Positions 23,947-35,900 of a stretch of 64,000 bases of DNA are shown here, piece by piece. The position numbers and the translations under genes are program-made. The notes under the pieces are model-generated. The model had not been told where the DNA came from. It was given only the letters and a program-made list of their open reading frames with translations, and searched no databases. This DNA comes from Straminergon stramineum (taxonomy: Eukaryota; Streptophyta; Bryopsida; Hypnales; Calliergonaceae). Position 1 is the stretch's first letter. Each line of letters begins with the position of its first letter. Location: NCBI GenBank assembly GCA_963920665.1, contig OY987266.1, forward strand, positions 7,259,001 to 7,323,000, in the 5' to 3' direction.

Positions 23947-23950
23947 TTAA

Positions 23951-26900
23951 AAAGGAAAAGTTTGAAGGACTTCATAGTGGGGTTGCAAGACTTATTTAGC
24001 CCCACTATACATTCTAACTACTATTCAACACAAACCATACAAATATGACATATTCGAAAATCATATATTAAACAATTCATACAAACAAATCCTATATGTA
24101 CAATAAGAAAAAAAACCACAAAACAAAAAATTCCAAAAGTAGTATTATATTGGTTAAATTTGACATGCATTTACGAATGCAAAGGTTTAGGGTCCTAAAA
24201 TCTTATCAAATGTGCTAACAAGAAGATTAGTTTCAAAGTTTAAGGTTCAAAGTATAGTACAATGATAACTCCTACTTAAAAAACATTCCTAACTATGTAC
24301 ATATACAACCTAAAATGACATGTTGTTCATGTCATTTTTAGTTGTAATGTAGTACACTTCAAAGAAAATGTTGTTGTAGTAAATTGAATATTTTTAAATT
24401 ATTAGCTCCAACATTTCAAATGTACCCTATAGTAGGTCTCACGTTGTTTCTAAAGTAACCACTAGTGAAGTACATGTGTTGCACATCTATTATTTTTATA
24501 AGGCTTTAAAGAGCTAGGTAAGCTATTGTCTTCCTTGGGCATAATGTTTATATAAATATTGTATCGCTTTACAATAGAAGCAACCATCTAATTCTCATAG
24601 AGGATTATTGTGCAAAGTAGGAAACAATTCTTAAAATTTGAATGGACGAATGATAATATGTTCAAAGATGATAGAGAGAGTGGTAAATTGTGATGCTTGT
24701 AGTTTAGAGATGTATGTGTGGTAGATCATGTGCTTAAGGAAATTAAGGTTTCCAAATCTTAGGTTATAAGTAGGCAAACAAAGATGACGAAGAAAAAGAG
24801 AGGCAAGTTTTATTATATGACTCTCAAAGAAAGATTAAGATCTAAGATGAGAGGAAAGAAAGTTTATAACTTGATGAAAGCAAGGCTATGACAAGATGGT
24901 TGGGGCACTTGACTTTGGTGGCCAAGAGGTGGATGACATTGTTGGTTGTGGTTCCTTGAGCCTAAAAAATATCATTGACAAGCTTGTATCTATGGTCACA
25001 TATTAGAGACGGTGATGGCAATAAGATGACGAATAAGTAGATGGCAATGATGAGTCGGATTGAAGTAGACACAATTGGATAAATATGTCATTTTATTTAA
25101 TCATTCCAAATCCACATTTGTAATTAGATTCTAAAAGGGAAATTTTTTCTTTTTTAAAAATAATTGGCATGTTCTATTTATATATGTTTTATTTAATATA
25201 TAGATTATATCACATATATAAAATTATAATGATATAGATATTTTAATTGTCACTAGTATGCACTGTATTATTGCCACAATATAATAAAAGAAAAAGAAAA
25301 AGAATTTTCTAATTTTTTAATTCATAAAAACTTCAAAATTCAATATCTTTCACACTAGGGGTCAAACACCACAAATCAAAGCCCTTGCACCTCTTTTTGT
25401 AGAGCAAGGTTTTTTTTTGGACTAGTATCCCTTATGTTGGCTTCATTGCACATGCCAGATTTTGGAGGGACTAGCTCACAATGGTCAAATTCTGACAAAT
25501 TTAGTGAAATTTAGGTAGAAAAAAAAGCCCTGTCGTAGAGAGCTTTCAAATGATATTAAGAATGTTCCTGGAAGATACACATGCTTGGAGATCTCACTAT
25601 AACAAATAAAACAAACAACCTAATTTACTACATAGATATAGATGATTTTTATAAAGTATTGGTTTTCTTTTTTTATATGTAGCTCCAAATTCAACACATG
25701 TTTCTTTGTAGGAATAAAATTATGACAACTCTTATTGTAGTCCATTAATAACAAAAAATTGAATACAATTAGTCAATTTGGACGTGACAATTAAAACATT
25801 GTTTTCCTGAAGTAGTCATTTTGTATATTCTTCATATTAATTACAACTTTTGTTTGAAAATCTTCATTAAATTATTACTAAAATGTCTGTTTTATAGTAG
25901 ATCTTTGCAATTTTATAAATTTGGATTATTCCTTGGTGTTTGAAGGATTCATTGATCTTGGAATCCATGTTATCATATAAGAAAATGAAAATACATGCCC
26001 CTATAGTCTCTCTTGGATTTTCACCATTGGATTTACACCATTAATGTATGGAGTACCATCACATATTTATTTTGGTCCCCATCTTTTGTATTCAAATACT
26101 TATTTCCAATAAAATGGGGTATAAATATAATTCAAATATTTCCTTATTTTCTAGACTTTATAGAATTAATGTATACTCCAAATTAATACTTTCTGGAATT
26201 TGACTCATACATTTGGACCAAAAAAATGTCACAAAAACTCAAATACTAATTACATAGGATGTATACAATCAAAAAATGAAGGGTTGTAAGAGCCTAGTAT
26301 TATTTTTTGGTACATCCATAGAATATACTATTAAAAAATTCATAATTTGTCTATACAATGTCCAAATAATTTATGCAAAAATGTGTCCAAAAAGATTCCA
26401 TAAAATAAATTCTATTTAATAATTGTACATGTGGTCAATTGTAAGGGCATTTATAGTACATACCCTACATACAAGCCCTATAATGGCAAATGGTGGGTCA
26501 TTTTGTGAGGCCCTTACAATACTAGTTTTTAAAACACAAAAAGTGCCCCAATGCAAAGTTGGCAATCCAAACGTCAAGTAGCCTTTTTTTTATTATCAAA
26601 AGAAAGAAAGAAAATAATCTATGTTAAAATAAGACTTTCATGGAAATAAGGGAAGGTTGAATTGTTTAGTACACATACCAATGTTTGAAAAGCGTTGACA
26701 ATAATGACTATTCCTAAAGGAGCCAACTTGTGGGCCCTTCACATTTTGCAAATTATCCGGTCCGTAGTGGTCACATACTGAGGCTGTGGAATTGGAGGCT
26801 CCAATAATGGTTGCATTGGAGTGTAATTATAAATAGAAATAAGTCTTCACTAGGTAAAATATTGATATTGTGCTTGTTGTAGGGAGCACTACAGATGCTC

Positions 26901-27200
26901 TAAAGATAGTTGTAAAGAGTGATGGTTATAGGTGCGCATACCCTACACAAACCGTTTAGATGAGGAATCATTGATGTCTAGGAAGAACTAGCAGCTAGTT
27001 CAAAGTTAGCCGGTAGAATTGGTAAAAAAATAGGTTGCAATTTGAAAACATCAACTAGAAACTGATAGAAAAAAACAAAACAAAATTGATTTAGAATGGG
27101 AAAGAGAGAAAACAACTGGACTCTGTACTTGAAAAACCGGTTCAATTTGGGTATGAAAGGAAAACAGCTGGTAAAACTCAAAAAACTTCCCGAATGCTGC
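23951..27200. other. AT-rich intergenic region, no gene seen
   Basis: About 3.2 kb with frequent stops in all frames. It contains one copy of a dispersed repeat (25403-25527). Nothing else is recognisable. Confidence 0.6.
25403..25527. repeat. dispersed repeat, copy 1
   Basis: The segment with TTTTTTTTTGGACTAGTATC, ATGTTGGCTTCA and GGTCAAATTCTGACAAATTT occurs inverted at 54275-54388. Similarity stops abruptly at both ends. No TIR or ORF was seen. Confidence 0.6.
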
Positions 27201-27249
27201 GAATCTCAGCTTCGAAAATTCTGGATATTCTTTCGCACTTGACACGAAG

Positions 27250-27262
27250 TTAGGGTTTAGGG
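27250..27262. promoter_or_regulatory. telo-box upstream of NDPK
   Basis: TTAGGGTTTAGGG lies about 240 bp 5' of the NDPK start, in the region where AT content drops. Telo-boxes are typical of plant genes for translation and housekeeping functions. Role here inferred from position. Confidence 0.55.
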
Positions 27263-27503
27263 CTCCGCTGGCCAGTCTGCAGCTCCTCGGGAGGCAGCCG
27301 CCAGTGCCGTAGACGCCCGTCTGCGTCGGACATCAGACTGTCTCCCTCGTCTGGCTCTCTTTGCCTAAACCTTTGCCACTTTCCACTGCAGCCTTGCTCG
27401 CCATATCTTCCCCATCATCTCCTCTTTTCTAACTCATCGCCTACATTTCCGCCGCTACACTCCTGTCTCCTCTTCTCAAACCTTCAGGCTCCATTCCGTC
27501 GCC

Positions 27504-29057
27504 ATGGCCAACGCCGAGGTCACCTTCATCATGATCAAGCCCGATGGCGTGCAGCGGGGCCTTGTATGTTTCTTTCCTAGCTATACTTTTGATCTCACTT
27601 CCTTTCTCTAGGGTTATCTCGTTTGCCGTGTCTTTCATTCTCATGCTCTTTGCTCTTCTATGCAGATTGGCGATATCATCTGTAGGTTTGAGAAGAAAGG
27701 CTTCTTCCTCAAAGGTTCGATCCCTGGCTTTCCCTTTCAATCTTTGTTTGATCTTTTCACTTTGAGTCTAGAGTGTTTTCTCGGTGGCATGCTTTTGAAT
27801 GACTGACAAGTGTCAGTGTTTAGGGGCCTGTATGCATGACACTCTAGGTCGAATCTTTATTGTAATGAGGTATGAGTGTATTATTTTTTGTCTACTTGGA
27901 GGTGCTTCTTCTTTAGTCTTGTACGTGGGGGAGCGTGGTCTACGCCTCTGAGAGGTTGCTGTTATATTCGAAGGGAGATGATGAGAAGTTTAAATTTTCA
28001 CCGAATAATGATGTGGACGATTTAACTCGGCTTTCCCTGATCCCTTCACTATTTTCCACGGTCACTTAGTTTTGTCTTTCAATGGTCAGCATCCTTCAAG
28101 TACTGTTGAAGAATGATATGGACAAAATCTTGCGCTAGATTTTCTTGTTGTCTGTTAACTGAATGATGAGAAGTGCAGTAAAGGGGAGTGAGAAGTTTTT
28201 ATATACCACTGAATAATGATGTGGACGATGTAACTCGGCTTTCCCTGATCCCTTTTGTGGACCTTCCAAATCTTTCCCTTGAGGATGTTTTAGGATGACC
28301 TGGACTTGCACAGCTAGAGGAGGTGATGAGAAGTTTATAAATGCCACTGAATAATGATGTGGACGATATAACTCGGCTTTCCCTGATCCTTCCGCTTCAC
28401 ATTGATTTATTACTCGTGGTTGTGTATGTTATTCTGTTCTTGCTTTGGGGGATGTCATATCATATTGACTCCAGAGTCTCTCCACCAGTTGCTACATTGT
28501 TTTTTGATCGTTATTTGTGTGCTGATATGATACAGCCATGAAGATGATCCAGGTTGAGAAGTCCTTCGCTGAGAAGCACTACTCCGACCTCTCCACCAAG
28601 CCCTTCTTCGGGTCGTTGGTCGATTATATCGTTTCTGGACCTGTGGTGGCCATGGTGTGGCAAGGAAAGGGAGCTGTTGCCACCGGCCGTAAGATTATCG
28701 GAGCTACCAACCCGGCTGCCTCAGAGCCTGGAACGATCCGTGGAGATTTCTGCATTGAAGTCAGCAGGTATTTCCCGACTCACTGGATTCTTCTGATTAA
28801 TTCTATTATTTTTTTGATAATGTGGCTTCTGTCTCATAATGTTTCCAATAATGTTTCAATAATGTTCGGAGAATGGAGCCATCTTTCTGTAATGATTGTT
28901 GCTGTCAGTGTCTGAGCCTCTGTCCCTTGCTCTGTCCAGGAACATCATTCACGGTAGCGACGCTGTTGATAGCGCCCAGAAGGAGATTGCTCTGTGGTTC
29001 CCTGAGGGCATCGTTGACTGGCGCAGTGCTAACCACTCTTGGATCTACGAGAATTAG
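27504..29057 (+). CDS. NDK: nucleoside diphosphate kinase (cytosolic type)
   Basis: Transfers the terminal phosphate from ATP to other nucleoside diphosphates through a phospho-histidine, balancing NTP pools. Four exons: 27504-27563, 27666-27714, 28536-28767, 28940-29057; 152 aa, the normal length of a group I NDPK. Landmarks: [13 protein letters not shown] with Lys12, [13 protein letters not shown], the catalytic motif NIIHGSD with His118, and the C-terminal WIYEN. There is no transit peptide, so it is probably cytosolic. Intron 2 (821 bp) holds three snoRNA-like units, so the pre-mRNA is likely also a snoRNA host. A telo-box lies upstream. Confidence 0.97.
27970..28047 (+). ncRNA. box C/D snoRNA-like unit 1 in NDPK intron 2
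   Basis: C box ATGATGA (27978-27984), D box CTGA (28037-28040), internal C'-like AATGATG, degenerate D' CCGA. A perfect 7-bp terminal stem (GAAGGGA at 27970-27976 with TCCCTTC at 28041-28047) closes it, as required for a kink-turn. The guide stretch before D is TTTAACTCGGCTTTCC, conserved in units 2 and 3. The rRNA or snRNA target was not identified. Confidence 0.75.
28180..28256 (+). ncRNA. box C/D snoRNA-like unit 2, degenerate C box
   Basis: D' box CTGA (28209-28212), C' AATGATG, D box CTGA (28245-28248), and the same pre-D guide as units 1 and 3. The stem AAAGGGGA / TCCCTTTT pairs imperfectly. The C box is altered (AGTGAGA), though a good ATGATGA lies slightly upstream (28163-28169). It may be weak or non-functional. 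Confidence 0.5.
28316..28393 (+). ncRNA. box C/D snoRNA-like unit 3 in NDPK intron 2
   Basis: C box GTGATGA (28323-28329), D' CTGA (28347-28350), C' AATGATG, D box CTGA (28383-28386). A short terminal stem is formed by GAGGA with TCCTT. The pre-D guide ATAACTCGGCTTTCC matches units 1 and 2, while the pre-D' guide differs between copies. Confidence 0.72.
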
Positions 29058-29927
29058 ATTGCCACAAACTTTTCGGATCGTAGGAACGTAGTCTATAGTT
29101 TTGACATTATGTGAGCTTGTGCCTAGAGGTGCATTGTTTCCTTTCAATGCCGATTTGGCTTATAATATGATATTCTCTCTTGAGTCTTTAAGATGTGTTG
29201 TGCAAACGGTGTGGAGCTTATTATTTAATTTTGAAATGTACGGCTGCAAGTCCACCTGGTGGCAGCAACTCGGTGCAAATGACCACAGTCGCGTTCACAT
29301 TTTGAGTAAAACGAGGATAACCTTTTAAGTGTTCGTCTCTTGAACGGTTTAGCAAGCTCTTGTTCACTTAAATGCCTGATCATACTTACGGTTGTAGTGC
29401 TCCCTTGAACTTTAGCACCGCTGTACTCATTTACAAATACTTCGATAGAAGTTTTGCTAAATTTAGCCATGTCTGAGATCTTTGATCAAAATCTACTTCT
29501 GAACAACTGACTACAACGATCTTCTCTCTGCCTGTCAAACTAAGTGATGCTGTATATGTCCTCACATTACACAGTAAATTCTTTACTGCTCAGTATTTGG
29601 ATTCCTTCACTTTGCTCATCACGCGTAACTTATTCTGATGCAGGGCAGCAAATCGGAAGTTGAAAATGTTCAAATGATCACAGGAAATTAATTCGTGACA
29701 CTGAGAATCTTCTCACAGAGGACATGGTTTCTGTAGAACATTTGACAATTGATAATGCAGAACTTCATGCTGACCCAGAAATTTGAGTCTTGAGAGTTGA
29801 GAGTATTTGAATTTGTTGATTTTGCTCCCATTCACATTTTAAGACGTCCACATACACAAAATAAAATGAAATTGTTCTGAAGTTCCTCCCAGCACAGGTG
29901 GTTTTTGAGTAACATTTGACAATCGAC

Positions 29928-32900
29928 ATGGCGGATCCTCCTGATCCTGCCCCTGTCGCAGACCCTGCTACCCCTCCCGTCCCTCCTGTGCATTTTGTAC
30001 CTGAAGTTCTCCTACCTCCGGACCCGACATCTCCAGAAGTGCGAAGATATCCAAGGGAGTTCGTGAAACTCATCACTTCCTTCGGACTCGAGGTTTGTCG
30101 CACTCTATTTAACAAGTTTCTGTTGCAACGTTTCCTTGCGATCTTCTCAAGAAATGATCTTCCCAGTGATAATCCCAAGAAAATCGACAGGATGAGCCTC
30201 TCATCTACTGTCATTGAGATTTAAAGATTCATTGTTTAAAGCTACGCAATCTTATGATTTTGCATTGCTCACATTGCACTTCTCTTGGCCTGCATAATGT
30301 CGAAATAGCATACTTTGTTTGTTTGATTGCAGGGAAGCAGACGAAACAATGTATTGTACATCGCCGATGGGATTCTTATCCACTCTTGTGGCGATATCGT
30401 CCACTTTCTGGACCTCAAAACCATGACGTATTCTTTCCAGCCTGTAAGTCGAACTCGTGCAATCGGTTTATGCTCTCAAAGCTTCCTTTCGATCCAGTTT
30501 TTGGCGTGGTTACTAGAGTCAGCACTCGAAAGTAGGAATACGCAATGAAATTAGGGTTACGCAGGTAAAATTAGGGTTTGTGCTTAGAATCTCTTTGGTT
30601 CGAGTGATTGTCGCAGAGTGTGGAGGGGAATGGAATCGGATGTGTGGCAGTCCATCCAAAGAGAACGCACTTCTGTGTCTGTGAGAAGGGTGTCTTGCCG
30701 AATATATACATTTACGAATATCCCTCCATGAATCTTTACAAGGTATTTCTTCTCCTCATCTGATCATAATTTAGTGCGTTTCCGTCGTCACAACCATGCA
30801 ATGCTCCCTGTCAATCTATAAATTTGAACTAGTCTGGTCGTACTCGATCTCATTTTTCTTTTCGACATGCTTATGCTTTCCTATGTGTTTACAAGATTGG
30901 AAGTGCCCAGTCTACTTTGTTGTCATCAGCACTAGCTTCTTTTGATAGCTAGGTGGAGTGTGCTGAAACTGATAGGGACCTGATTCAGTATTCGGACCCA
31001 TCTCTTCATACAATGGGTTAGACTTCTTAGCAAGTGGTCTAAGCGTGACTTGGCTAAGTGTCTATGGCCACTGCTCTTTGAATGGAAATGGGGTTGGTAT
31101 ACTAACTTACAGTGGTCTACAACCTCCTACTTTGAAATTGCAAAAGAGATTCATATATAGTTGGATAAAAATTGGATCTCAGCACATTTTGCTCTTGTGC
31201 CGAAATACCTCTCCATAGCTCTAAACTTTTCTTCCCTAAACGACACTTCTGCATATGTTAAAATGCTTTGAGTGTCGTTGTATCCTATCACCTCAGAGAC
31301 GCCAATTGGTTCCATCTCTTCGTTAGTAATGCAGAAACTATCTCTCCAGTGACAGTATCCCTAGAATGGCACCCGACTGTACTTAGCTCAAGAGGCCGAA
31401 GTTTCTAATTGCAAGTAACAGAAGCCAGATCTAATTGCAGACGCTGGTTGACGGAACGGAGCGATACTTCACAGCTGCCAATTTCAATGCCGATGGATCC
31501 CAACTGTCGACAGTAAGCTTCAGTGGCATGTTCCCCATCTTTTTATTCCTAATGGAATTGTTTATGAGAGCTTGGTGCTGGACGTTGTGGTAGAAATGGT
31601 GAGAATTTTTTTGCGTTTGCCGATTCCTCGTCTTTGCTACTTATCGGAACGCTGGGAACTAAGGATGTAGGTGGGAGCTCACCCAGATTATCTGCTGACG
31701 GTGTGGGACTGGGAGAACGAGCTCATGATCTTACGAACCAAGGCATTTTCGCAAGAAGTTTTCAAAGTATGACTATCTGCTTATCACCTTTGAATCCACT
31801 TCAATTAACAGGGTTTTGACTAGAATTTCACCGTTTCGTTCACCTTTAGACAACTTCATATAGACAATCGTCCTCGTGATTCATGGGATGGTCTCAATAT
31901 GGTCTTAATGATCATACAGAGACCGGCCCAAGTATGATGTGGTGATGGGGCGGTCTCCACATGATCACTGTGACCATGCTTACGGAGATCTCCTCATGAA
32001 TCATGAAGAAAATTCCCCTGTAGACGTTGCTTTAACCTCTAAATGAATTTGACTATGTTTTCACCAAAAACGCCCCGAAATTGCCATTTCTAGTACAAGT
32101 ACCAAATTTTAGAAAAAAACACATTTTTTGACACATGTAACCGTAGGATCTTGTAGTACACTGGTTTGAGAAGATGTGGAAAAAATTTCAAAAATTTTCA
32201 CCAAGGAGATTGCAAGATATTAGTGTTTGAATGGGCAAAAACCTTTTTTTGTCCCTGCAAAAAAATGGGTAGCTGCACTTCACAAGGTTACATTTTTATG
32301 AAAAAAATTCCAAAATGGTGGTGCTTCTTTGAATTCATTTTTCAAGTAAAGTTGGCTACATGCTTGAAAAATTCAAATGATTTGGAATTGTACAACATAT
32401 AGGAAAAAAATAGTAAGTAGATAAAATTAGAGAATGATTCAAATTACTAAATTGTTAAGAATTTAATTATGGAATTGAAAAATGCCAATCCCAATGGTGG
32501 TAATGTTGTTATAAACAATCTACATCTAATGATTGTATTTTTTTTCCAAAAATATTGAAAATTGAGTTAATAAATGACTTCAAAGTTTATTTTGGAGTAG
32601 AGAATCTATAGTTGCCCACAAACTAAAACTCCTCATAACTTTCATCTCATGAATCGAAATGGAATGATTCAAATTTTTCCACATATACATAAATCTAGAA
32701 AATCAATTTCAAAACTTTTTATTTCTTAAAAAAGTGATCTTTTAAGAATTTTTTGGGGGCTACCCAAGCTACCTGCCAAGCAATGAAAATGACATATCAT
32801 AAATTAACTTTTGAATCATGTAATCAAAAGTTATGAAAATTGGTGGGCTTAAAGCTACTCCTCAGGCACATGTTGTGTGAAAATTTCAAAAAAAAAGAAT

Positions 32901-35900
32901 AAAAACTTTGTTTGTAGTGAACTGCCCAAAATCACTATGTTGAAAAACATTGTTTGAGCATTTAGGGGTTAAGTTCCTCACATAGTCTAATTTTACTGAT
33001 AATTGATTGCTCTTGGATTGTGATGTGGGCAATTCATTCCTGTGAAGTCAGACTCTACTTCACTGTGCACATTAACCTTCTCATTGATTCTTAGAGGACG
33101 ATCTTCTACATCGAGGGTGTACTTGCTCTCTTGTAGGACCGGAAGAGTGTGTTATGGAAGTTATTGGTTTTGAGGTTAATTATTTCGTTTGGTTGGTTTA
33201 GGTGGACTTTTCAAGATACTTCAAGGGTCAGTTATTGACATCTGGAGTGGGACATGTCCGATTCTGGAAGATGGCCTCCACATTCACTGGCTTGAAGTTA
33301 GAGGTAGGTCGTGACCATTTGAATCCTCTAATTTTTTTTGGAAAGGGCTCGGGGGTTCCAAATTTGCCTCATCAACTTATACCTTGTAACGAGTCTTCAT
33401 GGTGCCTCTTCAAAATCAGGGTGCCATAGCGAAATTCGGAACCGTTCCCATCAGTGACATTGCTGCTTACTTCGAGCTGAGGAATAGCAAGGTAATGACT
33501 TCTGTGATCATTTCAACTTTGATGATTGCTATAGAATATTAATGGAGATTTTGTCATTCTGATGCTGCTGACCCGACAATAAAACTTCTAGCTCAGCTGC
33601 TTCTTGCTCGACGATTGGGAAGACAATGATCTCTGGAAGGAAACCTTCTTGCGCTTACACTTTTCTGGGCAATTGCTTGACATGGCAGGTCGTCACAGGT
33701 ACCGAGATGGGCACCGTTCTCGTCTGGGACGATGGACTCGTCAAATGTCAACTCAAAAGGCCAGGAGGGCCAGATATTTATTGCCACCAAGGTATGGTTG
33801 AGTACTTGGTACTAGATGAGGACGCTCGTACAATGATCACTGCTGCAGCAGATGGATGCATCCGATTTTGGAATCTTGATGTACGTGGTCGTCCTTTTCT
33901 CAGATGATTTTCAAGCTTATTAGATCTATGAACATGTCGTTAAGCGTCTATCTCTACAGTTGCTTACTTGAGTTTTGTGAAATTAATGGCCACGATCTGA
34001 GTTTCCTAAATCAAAGAACATAAATATCTATATCAAACAATGATTTTCCACAGTGACTCATCCTCTCATGTGCTGAAAATGCGGTCTTCTAAGCTTTAAC
34101 ACGTATGATGTGCTGGAAAGTCCAGGGTGTAGCTTATATGATTATAGTTAGTCCTTAAAAGTGGTGAGAGTATGTTCTGGGTCTTTGATTTTCTTTCAGT
34201 GGGAAATATTTTAGCTCTTAATAGCAGTGATCGAGAGTTTGTTTGAGGTTGCAAGGTTGAGATATTATCCAATCCAACGAAGTGAACATATTATTATTCA
34301 AATTGTTTATCTTTCTCAAACCTTACGTCGTTTCAAATTTTATATAGGAGCTGATTATATGGAGGGATTGGGAAGTGGCTTGAAGCAGCAAATGATGGAG
34401 ATGACAAGCTTGTGTGCGAGATTGTTCCTACCAAAGAGGTGCTAGTGGATCCATTGTGCCAGATCAAGGGTATTCTTGTTGAAAAGGATCATTGGATAAT
34501 TCAGGTTCTTCTATATGGCATGCTTCTCCTACATGATGTTCTACACTATGATGTCTCAAAAGAGTCAATTTCAGGACCATCAGATATTACTGGAGATTTC
34601 TTCTGGTAGAGCTTGGGAATGCGCTTCATTCTAGGTTCTTCAAGACTAAAGAAATTGTGTTCTATTATTTACTTTCAATTTAAGCTTGTTATTGTGCTTG
34701 TACAGGATGAGGGCGGAGCACTCTGGAGATCCGACCTTCCGGATTTCAAAATGACGAAATTGCTAGAATTTCATGCCGGTCCAATTGTAGGGGTTGTATG
34801 CTCACCTATCAGTCACGAAATGGCATCCGCTGGATCTGATGGCACAGTAAGTTCCTCACATCGTAGATACTTTCGATTTGCGCTTGAAGTTTCAATTAAT
34901 GGTGCTTGATAATCAGCGGGAGCGTTCAGGTTCGCTTATACAATTTCAAGGGAAGGACGGAAGAGTTCAAAAGAAGATTCAAAGTAGCTTGCACTGTGAT
35001 TTTGTGGCTTCCTTTGGTAGTAGATCCCAGCGGACAGTCCGTCGTTGTTGGTTTTGCGGATGGCGTCATTCGAGTTTTGCAGAAATCAAAGAAGAAGTGG
35101 AGACTGTCTGTTGCGGCCAAACCTCACAAGGTCAGTGTTGAAACCATCAGGAGCTTGCTTCGATATTTGACACCAATATTATTCGTAAAACGTAATAATG
35201 TTTAACCACAGCAGTTTGATTTCATGTACAATTGCAAGCCATTTCATTCTTGTGCGTGATTGTTTAAGGGAGACGGCATTATGCAATGGATGACTCGCTG
35301 ACAACGTTTACATGTCTGATGTGCAGTTGGGTGTGGCAGCTCTAGCTTGCTCGAATGACGGACAAGTATTATCCTCTGTCTCCTCAGATGGCAGTATTTT
35401 CTATTTCCACTGTCCAGATTCGTTTCGGCCGCTTGGGTAAGATGCTCATAATGTGAGGCCACCAGTAGTTACATCTGATTGTCTGGTTTCCTGCTCCTTT
35501 AGCCACTAAAGGACCAAGAGGTCCAAATTGGGCCTCAATGATTTTCTTAGCAGTTTTGAGTAGGTCATGCTCATGGCGCTATGAACACCACGCAGGTTCA
35601 TTATGGTTCCAGGTTCGATTACGTGCATGGACTGGTCTCCTAATTCACAAATACTCCTCGTTGGTTGTTCTAATGGACGAATCTTTGAAGTTTCTCGACC
35701 AGGTATTCAAAGCTCAATTTCTCTGTACCCTTTATCATTTATGGCAGTCATAATCTTCCTTCTTTCTTAAATTTTTCCATATCCACTCCTGTGTACTACT
35801 TCATTCAATTTTTTAGAATTCTTGGCACTGGTTCAGACTTGACAAGTACTTAAGCAGAGTTTTTTCATGATGCAGATACCAATAATGATACAGCAAAATC

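Noticed and set aside
33136..33176. A possible CFAP44 exon ([12 protein letters not shown]) just upstream of exon 6
   Set aside because: Exon 5 (31671-31766) already ends AFSQEVFK in phase 0 and joins directly to [12 protein letters not shown]. The extra piece would disrupt a conserved block.
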